This document shows positions 37,390 through 49,350 of a DNA stretch of 64,000 nucleotides, one piece after another; within the stretch, counting starts at the first letter, position 1, and every line of letters starts with the position of its first letter. Position numbers and translations under genes: made by a program. A model generated the notes under the pieces. The model searched no databases, had not been told where the DNA came from, and saw only the letters and a list, made by a program, of their open reading frames with translations. The stretch comes from Stenotrophomonas maltophilia (GTDB lineage Bacteria > Pseudomonadota > Gammaproteobacteria > Xanthomonadales > Xanthomonadaceae): NCBI GenBank assembly GCA_900113425.1, contig FOZF01000001.1:660358-724357 (forward strand), in the 5' to 3' direction.

Positions 37390-38538
37390 TCAGCGCAGCC
37401 CCGTCTCGTTGCGGGCGATCACCAGGCGCTGGATCTCCGAGGTGCCCTCGTAGATCTCGGTGATCTTGGCATCGCGGAAGTAGCGCTCCAGCGGCATTTC
37501 CTTGGAGTAGCCCATGCCGCCATGGATCTGCACGGCCTGGTGGGTGATCCACATCGCCGCTTCCGACGCCGTCAGCTTGGCGATGGCCGCTTCATTGCTG
37601 AAACGCTTGCCCTGGCCCTTCACCCATGCCGCGCGCAGCGTCAGCAGCAGGGCTGCGTCCAGCTTGCACTTCATGTCGGCGATCTTGGCCTGGGTCATCT
37701 GGAAGGTGCCGATCGGCGCGCCGAACGCCTTGCGCTCCTTCACATACTCCAGCGTCGCCTCATAAGCGGCACGGGCGATGCCGATGGCCTGCGATGCGAT
37801 GCCGATGCGCCCGGCATCGAGCACGCCCATGGCGATCTTGAAGCCTTCGCCCTCCTGGCCCAGCACGTCTTCCGGCTGGGCGACGTAATCGTTGAACTCG
37901 ATCTCGCAGGTCGCCGAGGCACGGATGCCCAGCTTCGGCTCGGTCTTGCCACGGCCGAAGCCGGCCTTTTCGGTGTCGACCAGGAATGCCGTGATGCCAC
38001 GCGCGCCCTTGTCCGGCTCGCTCATCGCGAACAACACGATGTACCGGGCCACCGGGCCGGAGGTGATCCAGCTCTTCTTGCCGTTGATGACGTAGGTGCC
38101 GTCGGCCTGCTTGACCGCGCGGCAACGCATGGCGGTGGCATCCGAGCCGGACTGCGGCTCGGTCAGGGCGAATGCACCGATGGCCTCGCCCTCCGCGATG
38201 GCACGCACGTACTTCTGCTTCTGCTCCTCGCTGCCGTGGGTCAGGATGCCGTTGCAGAACAGCGAATTGTTGACCGACATGATGGTCGAATGGGCCGCGT
38301 CGCCGGCGGCGACCTCCACCATCGCCAGCACATACGCGATCGGGTCCATGCCGGCGCCGCCGTATTCGGTCGGTACCTCGATGCCCATCAGGCCGTTCTC
38401 GCCCAGCAGGCGGATGTTCTCCAGCGGGAACTCGCCGGTACGGTCATGATGCTCCGCGCTCGGGGCGATCTTCTCCTGCGCGATGCGCCGCGCCACGTCC
38501 TGCAGCATCAACTGCTCTTCAGTAAAGCTGAAATCCAC
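37390..38538 (-). CDS. Acyl-CoA dehydrogenase
   Basis: This FAD enzyme introduces the first double bond in acyl-CoA oxidation. The 382-residue protein has the two signatures AFALTEPQSGSDATA (about residue 125) and QIHGGMGYSKEMPLERYFRD (C-terminal), with the catalytic Glu in ITEIYEGTSEIQR. An ATG further upstream (38622) is in frame, but GTG at 38538 follows a GGGAGG ribosome site and begins DFSFTEEQLMLQD, the family N-terminus. It is divergent from the ArsR/methyltransferase gene. The chain-length preference, short-chain or 2-methyl-branched, is not decided by the sequence. Confidence 0.94.
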   Translation of the reverse strand: MDFSFTEEQLMLQDVARRIAQEKIAPSAEHHDRTGEFPLENIRLLGENGLMGIEVPTEYGGAGMDPIAYVLAMVEVAAGDAAHSTIMSVNNSLFCNGILTHGSEEQKQKYVRAIAEGEAIGAFALTEPQSGSDATAMRCRAVKQADGTYVINGKKSWITSGPVARYIVLFAMSEPDKGARGITAFLVDTEKAGFGRGKTEPKLGIRASATCEIEFNDYVAQPEDVLGQEGEGFKIAMGVLDAGRIGIASQAIGIARAAYEATLEYVKERKAFGAPIGTFQMTQAKIADMKCKLDAALLLTLRAAWVKGQGKRFSNEAAIAKLTASEAAMWITHQAVQIHGGMGYSKEMPLERYFRDAKITEIYEGTSEIQRLVIARNETGLR

Positions 38539-38660
38539 AACACCCTCCCGGGTACATGAGGTTATGGCCGCGCAGCGCGCGCCCAGGTGCGCCGATTGTA
38601 CCGGGGCCCGGGGAGTTTCCATACGCCACCGACTTGACCACGGCGGCCGATCCGGCGAAT

Positions 38661-38688
38661 ATATCTCTATATCGCGATAGGTAGATAT
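38661..38688. promoter_or_regulatory. 28-bp concentric dyad operator before the ArsR/methyltransferase gene
   Basis: Outer arms ATATCT (38661-38666) and AGATAT (38683-38688) share the same centre (38674.5) as the perfect inner palindrome TATCGCGATA (38670-38679). The site ends two bases before the ATG and covers the ribosome-binding region. It is the only AT-rich spot in the neighbourhood. It is the expected binding site of the ArsR-type regulator it precedes. Confidence 0.75.
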
Positions 38689-38690
38689 TC

Positions 38691-39620
38691 ATGGATCTGG
38701 AAGACTGGTCAACCCGCCTGAAGGTGTTCGCCGATGCGACGCGGGTGCGCCTGCTGGCGCTGCTGGAGCAGGAAGAGCTGACCGTGGCCGAGCTTTCGGC
38801 GATCACCCGGCTGGCCCAGCCGCGCGTGTCCACTCACCTGGCACGCCTGAAGGAAGCGGGCCTGGTCCGCGACCGCCGCGCCGGCGTGTCGGCCTACTAC
38901 CGCTTCGACGAAGCCCAGCTGGATCCGGCGCAGCGCGCATTGTGGCATGCCTTGAGCAACGGAAGCGACGATCCGCTGCTGCGACAGGACGCTGAACGGG
39001 TCGCCGCCGTGCTAGCCAGCCGTGCCGCGGACCAGAACTGGGCCGACAGCGTGGCCGGCGACATGGAACGCCACTATTCTCCGGGCCGCACCTGGGAGGC
39101 GCTGGCGCGTACCGCCCTGCCCCTGCTGGAAACCGGCGACGTGCTCGATATCGCGTCCGGCGACGGCGTACTGGCCGAACTGGTGGCGCCGCATGCCAAG
39201 CGCTACATCTGCATCGACACCAGCGCGCGCGTGGTGGCCGCTGCCAGTGAACGCCTGCGCCGCCTGCCCAATGTGGAAGTGCGCGAGGGTGACATGCATG
39301 CCCTGCCCTTCAAGGACCGCAGCTTCGACCTGGTGGTGCTGATGCACGCGCTGACCTACGCCAGCAAGCCGGCGCAGGCCGTCACCGAAGCCGCGCGCGT
39401 GCTGCGCCCGGGCGGCCGCCTGCTGCTGTGCAGCCTGGCGCGCCACGAACACAAGGCAGCGGTGGAGGCCTATGGTCACGTCAACCTGGGTTTCAGCGAC
39501 AAGGAACTGAAGAAGTTCGTCGACAAGGCCGGCCTGCAGGTTTCCAGCCTGGAGACGGTCACCCGCGAGAAGCGGCCGCCGCACTTCGAAGTGATCTCGC
39601 TGATCGCCAACAAGCCCTGA
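38691..39620 (+). CDS. ArsR-type HTH regulator fused to a SAM-dependent methyltransferase domain (SahR-like)
   Basis: Residues 1-85 form a winged helix ([24 protein letters not shown], then [19 protein letters not shown]) with no metal-binding cysteines. Residues 140-309 form a class I methyltransferase: [16 protein letters not shown] binds SAM in relatives, followed by [20 protein letters not shown] and [12 protein letters not shown]. The gene is preceded by a 28-bp dyad and followed 13 bp later by the first metH gene. Regulators named SahR, of the ArsR family, control the methionine cycle in proteobacteria in response to S-adenosylhomocysteine; this protein is probably one, by context. Whether the second domain still methylates anything is unknown. 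Confidence 0.85.
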   Translation: MDLEDWSTRLKVFADATRVRLLALLEQEELTVAELSAITRLAQPRVSTHLARLKEAGLVRDRRAGVSAYYRFDEAQLDPAQRALWHALSNGSDDPLLRQDAERVAAVLASRAADQNWADSVAGDMERHYSPGRTWEALARTALPLLETGDVLDIASGDGVLAELVAPHAKRYICIDTSARVVAAASERLRRLPNVEVREGDMHALPFKDRSFDLVVLMHALTYASKPAQAVTEAARVLRPGGRLLLCSLARHEHKAAVEAYGHVNLGFSDKELKKFVDKAGLQVSSLETVTREKRPPHFEVISLIANKP

Positions 39621-39633
39621 GTCCGGAATCATC

Positions 39634-40725
39634 ATGTCCGTCCTGCCCTGGTTGCACCCCGAACGTGCCAATGCCCTGCTGGGCGCGCTGCGCGAGCGGA
39701 TCCTGATCATCGACGGAGCGATGGGCACGATGATCCAGCGCCATGGCCTGCAGGAAGGCGACTACCGCGGTGAGCGTTTCGCCGGTGGCTACGATCACCT
39801 GCACGGGCCGGGCTGCGACCACGCCGCGCCACAGGGCCACGATCTGAAGGGCAACAACGACCTGTTGCTGCTCACCCGGCCGCAGGTCATCGCCGACATC
39901 CACACCGCCTACCTGGAAGCCGGCGCCGACCTGGTGGAAACCAATACCTTCAACGCCACGTCGGTCAGCCAGGCCGACTACCACCTCGAGCATCTGGTGT
40001 ACGAACTGAACAAGGCCGGCGCCGCCGTGGCCCGCGCCTGCTGCGATGCCGTTGAAGCCACCACGCCCGGCAAGCCGCGCTTCGTGATCGGCGTGCTTGG
40101 CCCCACCAGCCGCACCGCATCGATCAGTCCCGACGTCAACGATCCGGGCTTCCGCAACACCAGTTTCGATGAGCTGCGCGACACCTACCGCGAAGCCATC
40201 GATGGCTTGATCGACGGCGGCGCGGACACTCTCATGGTCGAAACCATCTTCGACACGCTCAACGCCAAGGCGGCGCTGTATGCGGTGGAGGAAGCCTTCG
40301 ATGCGCGCGGTGCGCGCCTGCCGGTGATGATCTCCGGCACGATCACCGATGCCTCCGGCCGCACCCTGTCCGGCCAGACCGCCGAAGCCTTCCACGCCTC
40401 GCTGGCACACGCGCGGCCCCTGTCGATCGGCCTGAACTGCGCGCTGGGTGCCGATGCAATGCGCCCGCATGTCGAAACGCTGGCGCAGGTTGCCGACTGC
40501 CATGTCAGCGCGCATCCCAATGCAGGCCTGCCCAATGCCTTCGGCGAGTATGACGAGACCCCCGAAGAAATGGCGGCGACCCTGCGTGGCTTCGCCCGCG
40601 ATGGCCTGCTCAACCTGGTCGGCGGCTGCTGCGGGTCCACCCCCGACCACATCCGTGCCATTGCCCAGGCGGTGGCCGGCCTGCCACCGCGTGTCCTGCC
40701 GGACCGCCAGGACCAGGCGGCATGA
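39634..40725 (+). CDS. metH: Methionine synthase, homocysteine-binding part (split MetH, N-terminal half)
   Basis: These 363 residues correspond to the Hcy module of cobalamin-dependent methionine synthase, where zinc activates homocysteine. [25 protein letters not shown] and [15 protein letters not shown] are conserved. The zinc cysteines appear in [15 protein letters not shown] and in [15 protein letters not shown]. The protein ends where E. coli MetH continues into the folate domain, and the rest is a separate gene starting 57 bp later. The halves must act as a complex. The same split arrangement is known in xanthomonads, so a sequencing error is not needed to explain it. Confidence 0.95.
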   Translation: MSVLPWLHPERANALLGALRERILIIDGAMGTMIQRHGLQEGDYRGERFAGGYDHLHGPGCDHAAPQGHDLKGNNDLLLLTRPQVIADIHTAYLEAGADLVETNTFNATSVSQADYHLEHLVYELNKAGAAVARACCDAVEATTPGKPRFVIGVLGPTSRTASISPDVNDPGFRNTSFDELRDTYREAIDGLIDGGADTLMVETIFDTLNAKAALYAVEEAFDARGARLPVMISGTITDASGRTLSGQTAEAFHASLAHARPLSIGLNCALGADAMRPHVETLAQVADCHVSAHPNAGLPNAFGEYDETPEEMAATLRGFARDGLLNLVGGCCGSTPDHIRAIAQAVAGLPPRVLPDRQDQAA

Positions 40726-40769
40726 ACGTCGCCGCCACCGTCCCGCACTTCCCGCCCTGCCGTTGCTGA
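40722..40769 (+). CDS. Possible 15-codon coupling minigene between the metH halves
   Basis: An ATG overlaps the TGA of the first metH gene (ATGA) and opens a 15-codon frame ending 13 bp before the second metH start. That second start has no visible Shine-Dalgarno sequence. The minigene could keep ribosomes moving across the gap so that both halves are made in equal amounts. There is no conservation evidence. Confidence 0.25.
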   Translation: MNVAATVPHFPPCRC

Positions 40770-40782
40770 GCCACTGCCTGCC

Positions 40783-43467
<2,685 letters not shown>

Positions 43468-43484
43468 ACCGCGCAGAAACAGCA

Positions 43485-43505
43485 ACGCCGGGCATTGCCC
43501 GGCGT
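43485..43505. terminator. Perfect hairpin between convergent metH and DUF2058 genes
   Basis: ACGCCGGGCA and TGCCCGGCGT are separated by one base and sit in the 60-bp convergent gap. The stem resembles the REP stem without the GTAG head. On the minus strand a T-rich TTGCTGTTTCT follows, so it can end transcription at least in that direction. Confidence 0.65.
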
Positions 43506-43527
43506 CGCCGATCACTGCGGTGAAGGC

Positions 43528-44205
43528 TTACCAGACCAGATCGTCCGGCACCTGGTACTGCGGATCGGCGTAGGGGTCGTCCTCAGCCGGGGCATCCGGA
43601 TCGACCTTCAACGCCACCGAGGCCGCGAACACGGCTTCGGCCTGGTTCAGCACCTCGGCGGTGACCAGCAGATAGCGGCCATTGAGCTGCACCACGCCCA
43701 GCTCGCCGGCATTGAGCGCGGTCAGCTGTGCCGCGGTGACATAGATCCGCTTGATCTTGCCGCCATACGGGAAGTGCCGCGCGATGTCGGCCGCCTCGTC
43801 ATTCAGGCCCTTGTCCTTCAGCAGTTCTTCCAGCTTCGCCTTCGCCTCGCGGCGCTGGCGCGCTTCCTCCTGCTTCAGGCGCTCGGCTTCGATGCGCTCT
43901 TCCTTCTCCTTCTGCGCACGGATGGCATAGGCCTTGGCCAGATCCATCTCCTCGGCACTGCGCGGCCTGCGTGGGCCCTGCGGGCCCTGTCCACGGTGCT
44001 GCCCCGGCCTGCCGGGCGCACCACCGGGACCGCGACGCTCACCGGGCGTGTGCTCGCCCTTGCCTGCGCCCTGCGGCTTTCCATTGCTGTTGCCGCCCTT
44101 GCCCTGCGGGCGGCCATCACGGCGGGGGCCATCATTCTTGCGCTCGGGCTTGGGCGCGGGCTTGAAGCCCAGGCCCAGCAACTGGTCGCGGAGGGTATCG
44201 CTCAT
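43528..44205 (-). CDS. DUF2058 family protein (YaiL-like)
   Basis: This 225-residue protein begins MSDTLRDQLLGLGFKPAPK. It continues with a Gly/Arg/Pro-rich basic region (residues 20-80) and a charged coiled-coil (AYAIRAQKEKEERIEAERLKQEEARQ, about residues 88-125). A globular DUF2058 domain follows (ADIARHFPYGGKIKRIYVT, then NGRYLLVT). The family has been described as nucleoprotein or polynucleotide-associated; the RGG-like region fits nucleic-acid binding, but no reaction is known. slyX lies 15 bp upstream in the same transcript. Confidence 0.88.
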   Translation of the reverse strand: MSDTLRDQLLGLGFKPAPKPERKNDGPRRDGRPQGKGGNSNGKPQGAGKGEHTPGERRGPGGAPGRPGQHRGQGPQGPRRPRSAEEMDLAKAYAIRAQKEKEERIEAERLKQEEARQRREAKAKLEELLKDKGLNDEAADIARHFPYGGKIKRIYVTAAQLTALNAGELGVVQLNGRYLLVTAEVLNQAEAVFAASVALKVDPDAPAEDDPYADPQYQVPDDLVW

Positions 44206-44220
44206 AGATAAGGGTACGGA

Positions 44221-44460
44221 TCAGTAGTGCGGCGGCGGCGGTTCGCTCGCCGGATCGGAGGAATTCAGTGCGTTGCGGACCTTGCCCAGGTCTTCCAGCA
44301 GCACGCGCAGCACATCGGCGTTGCGGGTGCCCTGCATCCGGGCATCGGCCAGTGCGTCGCTCAGTTCGGCCAGCGCGTGTTCCTGGAAGGACACACGCAT
44401 CTCCAGTTCGACCAGGCGCGCTTCCAGCGCCTGCTCGCGTTCGGTCGGCAGCTCAGACAT
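44221..44460 (-). CDS. slyX: SlyX family protein
   Basis: This 79-residue protein consists of one long amphipathic helix with heptads (residues 8-65: [26 protein letters not shown]), followed by the diagnostic C-terminal PPPPHY. SlyX is a widespread small coiled-coil protein of unknown function. Its start overlaps the end of ugd by eight bases, so the two are translationally coupled. Confidence 0.92.
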   Translation of the reverse strand: MSELPTEREQALEARLVELEMRVSFQEHALAELSDALADARMQGTRNADVLRVLLEDLGKVRNALNSSDPASEPPPPHY

Positions 44461-45802
44461 GCAGTGAACGCCCCCGGCCGATGCCGTAGTACGCCAGGCC
44501 CGCCGCTTCGACCTCTGCCGGGTCGTACAGGTTGCGGCCGTCGAACACCACCGCGTCCTTCAGCCGTTCGCGCAGCGTCGAAAAATCAGGGCTGCGGAAC
44601 TGCTTCCATTCGGTCACCACGATCAGCGCATCGGCGCCCTGCAGCGCGTCATCGGCACTGTCACAGAACACCAGATCATCGCGCTTACCGAAGATACGCT
44701 GCGCTTCGTGCATGGCTTCGGGGTCGAACGCACGTACGGTCGCCCCACCCTCCCACAGCTGCGCCAGCAGGCGGCGGCTGGAGGCCTCGCGCATGTCGTC
44801 GGTATTCGGCTTGAAGGCCAGCCCCCACACGGCGAACGTCCTGCCGCGCACGCCCTCGTCCTCGCCCTTGTCGTAGTGGCGCTGGACCAGGGCGAACAGG
44901 TGGCCCTTCTGCGCGTCGTTGACCGCTTCCACCGCGTTCAGCAGCTTCGGCTCCAGGCCGCTCTGCTGGGCGGTGCGGGCCAGCGCCTGCACATCCTTGG
45001 GGAAACACGAGCCACCGTAACCGGCGCCCGGATAGATGAAATGCCAGCCGATGCGCGGGTCCGAACCGATGCCCTGGCGGACCTGCTCGACGTCGGCGCC
45101 GACACGCTCGGCGATGTTGGCGATCTCGTTCATGAACGAAATCTTGGTCGCCAGCATCGCGTTGGCGGCGTACTTGGTCAGCTCGGCCGAGCGTACGTCC
45201 ATCTCCACCACGCGGTCGTGGTTGCGGTTGAACGGTGCATACAGGCGGCGCATCACCGCCACCGACTCGTCGCTGGTGGCACCGATGATGATGCGGTCCG
45301 GCCGCATGCAGTCGGCGACCGCGTCGCCCTCCTTCAGGAACTCCGGGTTGGAGACCACATCGAAGGCGATGTCGGCGCCGCGCGCCGCGAGTTCGTCGGC
45401 GATCGCTGCACGGACCTTGTCGGCGGTGCCGACCGGCACCGTCGATTTGTTGACCACCACGGTCGGCACGCTCATGTGCCGGCCGATGGTGCGGGCCACG
45501 GCCAGCACGTACTGCAGGTCGGCGCTGCCATCCTCGTCCGGCGGTGTGCCCACGGCGATGAACACCACCTGGCCATGCGCGATCGCCGCGGCCGCATCGG
45601 TGGTGAACGCCAGCCGCGCCGCAGCGTGGTTGGCCTTCACCATCGGCTCCAGGCCCGGCTCATAGATCGGGATGATGCCCTGGTTCAGGCCATCGACCTT
45701 GCCCTGGTCGATGTCGACGCAGATCACCTGATGGCCGACATCGGCCAGGCAGGTGCCCGTCACCAGGCCGACGTAACCGGTACCGAAAATCGCAACGCGC
45801 AT
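44453..45802 (-). CDS. ugd: UDP-glucose 6-dehydrogenase
   Basis: This enzyme oxidises UDP-glucose twice with NAD to UDP-glucuronate, used for exopolysaccharide and LPS sugars. The 449-residue protein has the NAD fold [20 protein letters not shown] and a central dimer domain ([20 protein letters not shown]). The catalytic Cys is in [12 protein letters not shown] (about residue 260), and the C-terminal [14 protein letters not shown] is conserved. It stands apart from other sugar genes here and is followed by slyX and DUF2058. Confidence 0.96.
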   Translation of the reverse strand: MRVAIFGTGYVGLVTGTCLADVGHQVICVDIDQGKVDGLNQGIIPIYEPGLEPMVKANHAAARLAFTTDAAAAIAHGQVVFIAVGTPPDEDGSADLQYVLAVARTIGRHMSVPTVVVNKSTVPVGTADKVRAAIADELAARGADIAFDVVSNPEFLKEGDAVADCMRPDRIIIGATSDESVAVMRRLYAPFNRNHDRVVEMDVRSAELTKYAANAMLATKISFMNEIANIAERVGADVEQVRQGIGSDPRIGWHFIYPGAGYGGSCFPKDVQALARTAQQSGLEPKLLNAVEAVNDAQKGHLFALVQRHYDKGEDEGVRGRTFAVWGLAFKPNTDDMREASSRRLLAQLWEGGATVRAFDPEAMHEAQRIFGKRDDLVFCDSADDALQGADALIVVTEWKQFRSPDFSTLRERLKDAVVFDGRNLYDPAEVEAAGLAYYGIGRGRSLHV

Positions 45803-45825
45803 GTCCGTGCAGGCTCCGTGGTGGC

Positions 45826-46803
45826 TTACGGCAGAACGCCCAGCAGTTCGACGTCGAAGGTCAGCGTGGCGTTCGGACCGATCGGGCCGCCCGGGGTGCC
45901 GTTCTCACCGTAGGCCAGCTCGCCCGGGATCCAGAAGCGGTACTTGGAGCCGACCGGCATCAGCGCGACGCCTTCGGTCCAGCCCTTGATCACCTGGTCC
46001 AGGCCGAACTCGGCCGGGCCACGGCTGGCGGAGCTGTCAAAGACGGTGCCGTCGAGCAGCTTGCCTTCGTAGTTCACGCGCACCTTGCTGGTCGGCAGCG
46101 GACGCTCGCCGCTGCCCGGGCGGATCACCTGGTACTGCAGCCCCGAGGCCGTGGTCACCACGCCCGGCTGGGTCTTGTTCTTGGCCAGGAATGCATTGCC
46201 TTCCTGACGGTTGGTCTGTGCAGCCTGGGCGGCCTTGGCCTGCATTTCGGCCTGCTTGGTGCCCATGAACGCCTGGATGGTGGCCGTGGCGTCAGCCTCG
46301 GTCATCTTCGGCTGGCCCTTGCTCAGACCAGTGCTGATTGCGTCAAACAGCGACGCAACGTCAATGTCGTCCTTCAGCTGTGCCAGCGACGGACCCACCG
46401 AGTAGGAACCGATCATCTGTGCGACCTTCACCCGATCGACCTTCGGCGGCTGCGAACCCGGCGCAACGCCCGGCACCTGCTGGCCGCTGCGGGCCATCAC
46501 GACCTGGCGCAGGGCGGCATCGGTAGCCTTGGCCTGTTCCTGGGTGATCTGCGGCTGCAGGCCTTCGAACGAACGCTCCACGGCCGTGCGCAGGGCAGCG
46601 ACGTCGATTTCATCGGCGATCGGGGTGAACGACTTGGCGACATCCAGGCCGATGGCGTAACCGAGCTTCTGCTTGGGGGAATTCAAGGTTGCGGTCTCCT
46701 TGGCGGCTGCGGGTGCAACCGGTTGTTGCGACAGAGCGACACCCGAAGTGCCCATCGCCAGAATCAGAACCGACGCCGCTGCGCCGCGCATTCCCATCTT
46801 CAT
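45826..46803 (-). CDS. FKBP-type peptidyl-prolyl isomerase, exported
   Basis: This 325-residue periplasmic foldase catalyses cis-trans isomerisation of prolyl bonds. It has a signal peptide (residues 1-27, ending GVALSQQ) and a helical FKBP_N dimerisation region. That region repeats [18 protein letters not shown] and [19 protein letters not shown] segments (about residues 45-215). The C-terminal FKBP domain has [18 protein letters not shown] and [22 protein letters not shown]. The start at 46803 has an AGGA nine bases before it; an upstream ATG directly abuts that site. It resembles FkpA/Mip. ugd follows 23 bp away. Confidence 0.93.
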   Translation of the reverse strand: MKMGMRGAAASVLILAMGTSGVALSQQPVAPAAAKETATLNSPKQKLGYAIGLDVAKSFTPIADEIDVAALRTAVERSFEGLQPQITQEQAKATDAALRQVVMARSGQQVPGVAPGSQPPKVDRVKVAQMIGSYSVGPSLAQLKDDIDVASLFDAISTGLSKGQPKMTEADATATIQAFMGTKQAEMQAKAAQAAQTNRQEGNAFLAKNKTQPGVVTTASGLQYQVIRPGSGERPLPTSKVRVNYEGKLLDGTVFDSSASRGPAEFGLDQVIKGWTEGVALMPVGSKYRFWIPGELAYGENGTPGGPIGPNATLTFDVELLGVLP

Positions 46804-46899
46804 TCGCTGCATTCCTGGAAGTGACTGGGCGCCGACGTCGGCGCGAAAAGAAGCATTGTCGCACGCATGCCGTCGATGTCGAGGCATCCGTGCCGGATA

Positions 46900-47487
46900 T
46901 CAACGCGCGGCGGCGGGCGCGGCCAGCGCCTTGTCGATGGCCGCGATCAACTGCGGATCATCCGGCGTGACCTTGCTGGCGAACTGGGCGATGACCCTGC
47001 CATCGCGGCCGACCAGGTACTTGTGGAAATTCCAGCCCGGCGCCACGCCGGTTGCCGCGGTCAGGCGCTGGTACAGCGGGGTGGCCTGCGCGCCGACCAC
47101 GTGGACCTTCTCGAACATCGGGAACTTGACGCCATAGGTCAGCGTGCAGAACTCCTGGATCTGCGCTTCGTCACCGGGTTCCTGGCCCTTGAAATCGTTG
47201 GACGGGAAGCCGAGGACCGCGAACCCGCGGCGTGCATAGCGCTGCTGCAGCGCTTCCAGGCCTTCGTACTGCGGCGTGTACCCGCACTTGCTGGCGGTAT
47301 TGACCACCAGCAGCACCTGCCCGTGATAGCGCTGCTGCAGGTTGACCTGCTGCTTGCCGGCCAGAGGCCGGTAGTCCACATCCAGCAGGTCGGCGGCCAG
47401 GGTGAGGCCGGGAAGAGCAAGTCCGGCCAGCAGGGCCAGCAGGGAAAGACCGCGCAGGCGGCGCGGGAAGACGGTCGGCAGGGGCAT
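46900..47487 (-). CDS. Glutathione peroxidase family protein, exported
   Basis: This 195-residue thiol peroxidase has an N-terminal signal peptide (RRLRGLSLLALLAGLALPGL, then TLAAD; about residues 9-35), so it acts in the periplasm. The catalytic Cys is in VVNTASKCGYTPQYEGLE (about residue 67), Gln in FPSNDFKGQEPG and Trp in WNFHKYLVGRDG. Cys rather than selenocysteine and the absence of glutathione-binding arginines suggest thioredoxin-type reductants; that is inference. The in-frame extension to 47715 encodes no family sequence. It lies 96 bp upstream of the FKBP gene. Confidence 0.93.
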   Translation of the reverse strand: MPLPTVFPRRLRGLSLLALLAGLALPGLTLAADLLDVDYRPLAGKQQVNLQQRYHGQVLLVVNTASKCGYTPQYEGLEALQQRYARRGFAVLGFPSNDFKGQEPGDEAQIQEFCTLTYGVKFPMFEKVHVVGAQATPLYQRLTAATGVAPGWNFHKYLVGRDGRVIAQFASKVTPDDPQLIAAIDKALAAPAAAR

Positions 47488-47786
47488 CGGAGCGGTCCGC
47501 GGTGGCCATTCACAGGGCCCGGCCGGGAGCGGCCGGGAATCGGCCGAACTATAGCACCGGGCCCCGGGGGCACCCGGCCGCGCGCCGTCCCGGTGCTTTG
47601 CGCGGATTGGCGGCAACGCAGCCCGGGCCAGACGCTGGCCGGTGCTTGACATAGCATGGACGCAGCTGAATGGAAGCGACGCGATGGCCTGCGTCCGCCG
47701 CGCATCGTTCCGCATTCAAATCAATGGCTTGCAGAATTGCGTCTGCGCCATGACACCCCCTGCCATCAGTTGGGTCATGTCGGGGG
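47488..47786. other. Divergent intergenic region between the peroxidase and the GntR operon
   Basis: This is the larger part of a 365-bp gene-free stretch. A perfect TTGACA occurs at 47646-47651, but no convincing -10 lies 16-18 bp after it. I see no gene or repeat here; promoters for both directions are expected. Confidence 0.4.
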
Positions 47787-47814
47787 TTGCACGTCGGCGT
47801 GCCGGTGTTATAGT
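47787..47814 (+). promoter_or_regulatory. Promoter of the GntR-ABC operon
   Basis: TTGCAC (47787-47792) and TATAGT (47809-47814) are 16 bp apart, about 40 bp before the first gene. The -10 lies within the GntR palindrome. Confidence 0.65.
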
Positions 47815-47827
47815 TGCATACAACACC
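47804..47827. promoter_or_regulatory. Probable operator of the YtrA-type GntR regulator
   Basis: GGTGTT and AACACC are perfect arms of a 24-bp palindrome that also matches at an inner TA pair on each side (GGTGTTnTA, six bases, TAnAACACC). It overlaps the -10 box, as expected for autorepression. YtrA-type regulators bind similar GT/AC dyads. Confidence 0.7.
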
Positions 47828-47852
47828 AGTCACCTGAGACAGGGGGTATGCC

Positions 47853-48098
47853 ATGAACACCCGGATGCATCGCAACGTCACCGCTCCCGCGATCACCGCC
47901 GTTTCGACCCTGCTCGTGATGGCGTGGCTGGCCTCGCCACGCGCGCCCATTGCCCCCTCCTTGTCCGATACCCCGCAGGACGCGCCCACTCCCACGGCCG
48001 GGACGCCGGAAGCTTCACCCTCCCCCCCGCGTCGGCTGCACAGCTCCCTGTCCATGCCGTATTTCTCGTTCGCACAGCCGCTGACCCCACGGAGCTGA
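47853..48098 (+). CDS. Small exported or membrane-anchored protein, first gene of the GntR operon
   Basis: This 81-residue protein has one hydrophobic segment (residues about 10-30, TAVSTLLVMAWLAS). A Pro/Ser/Thr-rich tail (TPQDAPTPTAGTPEASPSPP) follows, ending near FSFAQPLTPRS. The ATG follows a run of five G residues at a good Shine-Dalgarno spacing. The stop lies two bases before the GntR start, whose own GGAG site is inside this gene, so the genes are coupled. I recognise no family; it may be an accessory of the transporter. Confidence 0.65.
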   Translation: MNTRMHRNVTAPAITAVSTLLVMAWLASPRAPIAPSLSDTPQDAPTPTAGTPEASPSPPRRLHSSLSMPYFSFAQPLTPRS

Positions 48099-48100
48099 CC

Positions 48101-48460
48101 ATGAGCGACATCCAGTGGAGCGACGGCGCTCCCATCTACCGCCAGCTGAAGGAGCGCGTGATCGCCATGATGCTCGACGGAATCCTCAAGCCGGGCGATG
48201 CCCTGCCTTCGGTGCGCCAGGTGGCCGCCGACTACCAGCTCAACCCCATCACCGTTTCGCGCGCCTACCAGGAACTGGCTGACGAAGGCCTGGTCGAGAA
48301 GCGCCGGGGCCTGGGCATGTTCATGACCGAGCAGGCGGCCACGCAGCTGCGCAGCAGCGAGCGCGAGCGCTTCCTCAATGAAGAATGGCCGGCCGTCCTG
48401 GAGCGCATCCAGCGCCTGGGGCTGAGCCTCGACGAATTGCTGACCCAGGGGAAAGTCTGA
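48101..48460 (+). CDS. GntR-family regulator, YtrA subfamily
   Basis: This 119-residue protein has an N-terminal winged helix (PIYRQLKERVIAMMLDGILKPGDALPSVRQVAADYQLNPITVSRAYQEL) and only a short C-terminal helical part. That size is typical of YtrA regulators, which control adjacent ABC transporters. The stop overlaps the ATPase gene start by one base. A palindrome overlapping the operon -10 box is its probable site. The inducing ligand is unknown; YtrA relatives respond to cell-wall or membrane stress. Confidence 0.92.
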   Translation: MSDIQWSDGAPIYRQLKERVIAMMLDGILKPGDALPSVRQVAADYQLNPITVSRAYQELADEGLVEKRRGLGMFMTEQAATQLRSSERERFLNEEWPAVLERIQRLGLSLDELLTQGKV

Positions 48461-49350
48461 TGAATGCCAGCCTCACCAGTACCGCTGCAAGCGACGCGGT
48501 CATCACCGCCCGCGGCCTGCGCAAGGCCTACAAGAGCACGGTCGCGCTCGACAATGCCAGCTTCACCATTCCGGCGGGCCGGATCATCGGCCTGATCGGA
48601 CCCAACGGTGCCGGCAAGACCACCGCGTTGAAGGCCATCCTCGGTCTGACCCCGGTGGAAGGTGACCTCAGCGTGCTCGGCCGCGACCCGCGCCTGCATC
48701 GGGATGAGCTGATGAAGGACATCTGCTTCATCGCCGACGTCGCGGTGCTGCCGCGCTGGCTGAAGGTGCGCGAGGCCATCGACTTCGTCGCCGGCGTGCA
48801 TCCGCGCTTCGATCGCGCCCGCTGCGAACGCTTCCTGGCCAACACCAAGCTGCAGCCGAAGCAGCGCGTGCGCGAACTGTCCAAAGGCATGATCGTGCAG
48901 CTGCACCTGGCCCTGGTGATGGCCATCGACGCCCGCGTGCTGGTGCTGGACGAGCCGACCCTGGGCCTGGACATCCTGTACCGCAAGGAGTTCTACCAGC
49001 GCCTGCTGGAGGACTACTTCGACGAGCAGAAGACGATCATCGTCACCACCCACCAGGTCGAAGAGATCGAGCACATCCTCAGCGACGTCATGTTCATCCG
49101 CGACGGCCGCATCGTGCTCGACGCGGAGATGGACGATGTCGGCCAACGCTACACCGAACTGCTGGTCAACGCCGAGCAGCTCGACACCGCGCGTGCGCTC
49201 AAGCCGATCGACGAGCGCGCCCTGGCCTTCGGCAAGACCGTGCTGCTGTATGACGGCGTGCCGCGTGACCAGCTCACCTCCCTTGGCGAGACCCGCAGCC
49301 CGGGCCTGGCTGATCTGTTCGTCGCTGTCATGAAGGGGACCTACGCATGA
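48460..49350 (+). CDS. ABC transporter ATP-binding protein
   Basis: This 296-residue ATPase has Walker A GPNGAGKTTALKAI (about residues 47-60), a Q-loop region and the signature ELSKGMIVQLHLALVM. Walker B is VLVLDEPTLGLD (about residue 168) and the H-loop is VTTHQVEE. The signature deviates from the usual LSGGQ (LSKGM), as in the YtrB/EcsA-like exporters. A C-terminal extension of about 80 residues follows the ATPase core. The TGA overlaps the permease ATG by four bases. It probably exports or clears a lipid or peptide together with the permease. Confidence 0.95.
   Translation: MNASLTSTAASDAVITARGLRKAYKSTVALDNASFTIPAGRIIGLIGPNGAGKTTALKAILGLTPVEGDLSVLGRDPRLHRDELMKDICFIADVAVLPRWLKVREAIDFVAGVHPRFDRARCERFLANTKLQPKQRVRELSKGMIVQLHLALVMAIDARVLVLDEPTLGLDILYRKEFYQRLLEDYFDEQKTIIVTTHQVEEIEHILSDVMFIRDGRIVLDAEMDDVGQRYTELLVNAEQLDTARALKPIDERALAFGKTVLLYDGVPRDQLTSLGETRSPGLADLFVAVMKGTYA

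Noticed and set aside
37293..38538. Acyl-CoA dehydrogenase starting at the upstream ATG (38622)
   Set aside because: The extra 28 residues have no family match, and a strong ribosome site precedes the GTG at 38538.
40726..40782. Frameshift or sequencing error splitting metH
   Set aside because: Both parts are complete modules with their own start codons, and the gap falls at a domain boundary. The split is known in related genera.
47646..47674. Promoter built on the perfect TTGACA in the peroxidase/GntR intergenic region
   Set aside because: No -10-like hexamer is found 16-18 bp downstream, so the hexamer alone is not enough.
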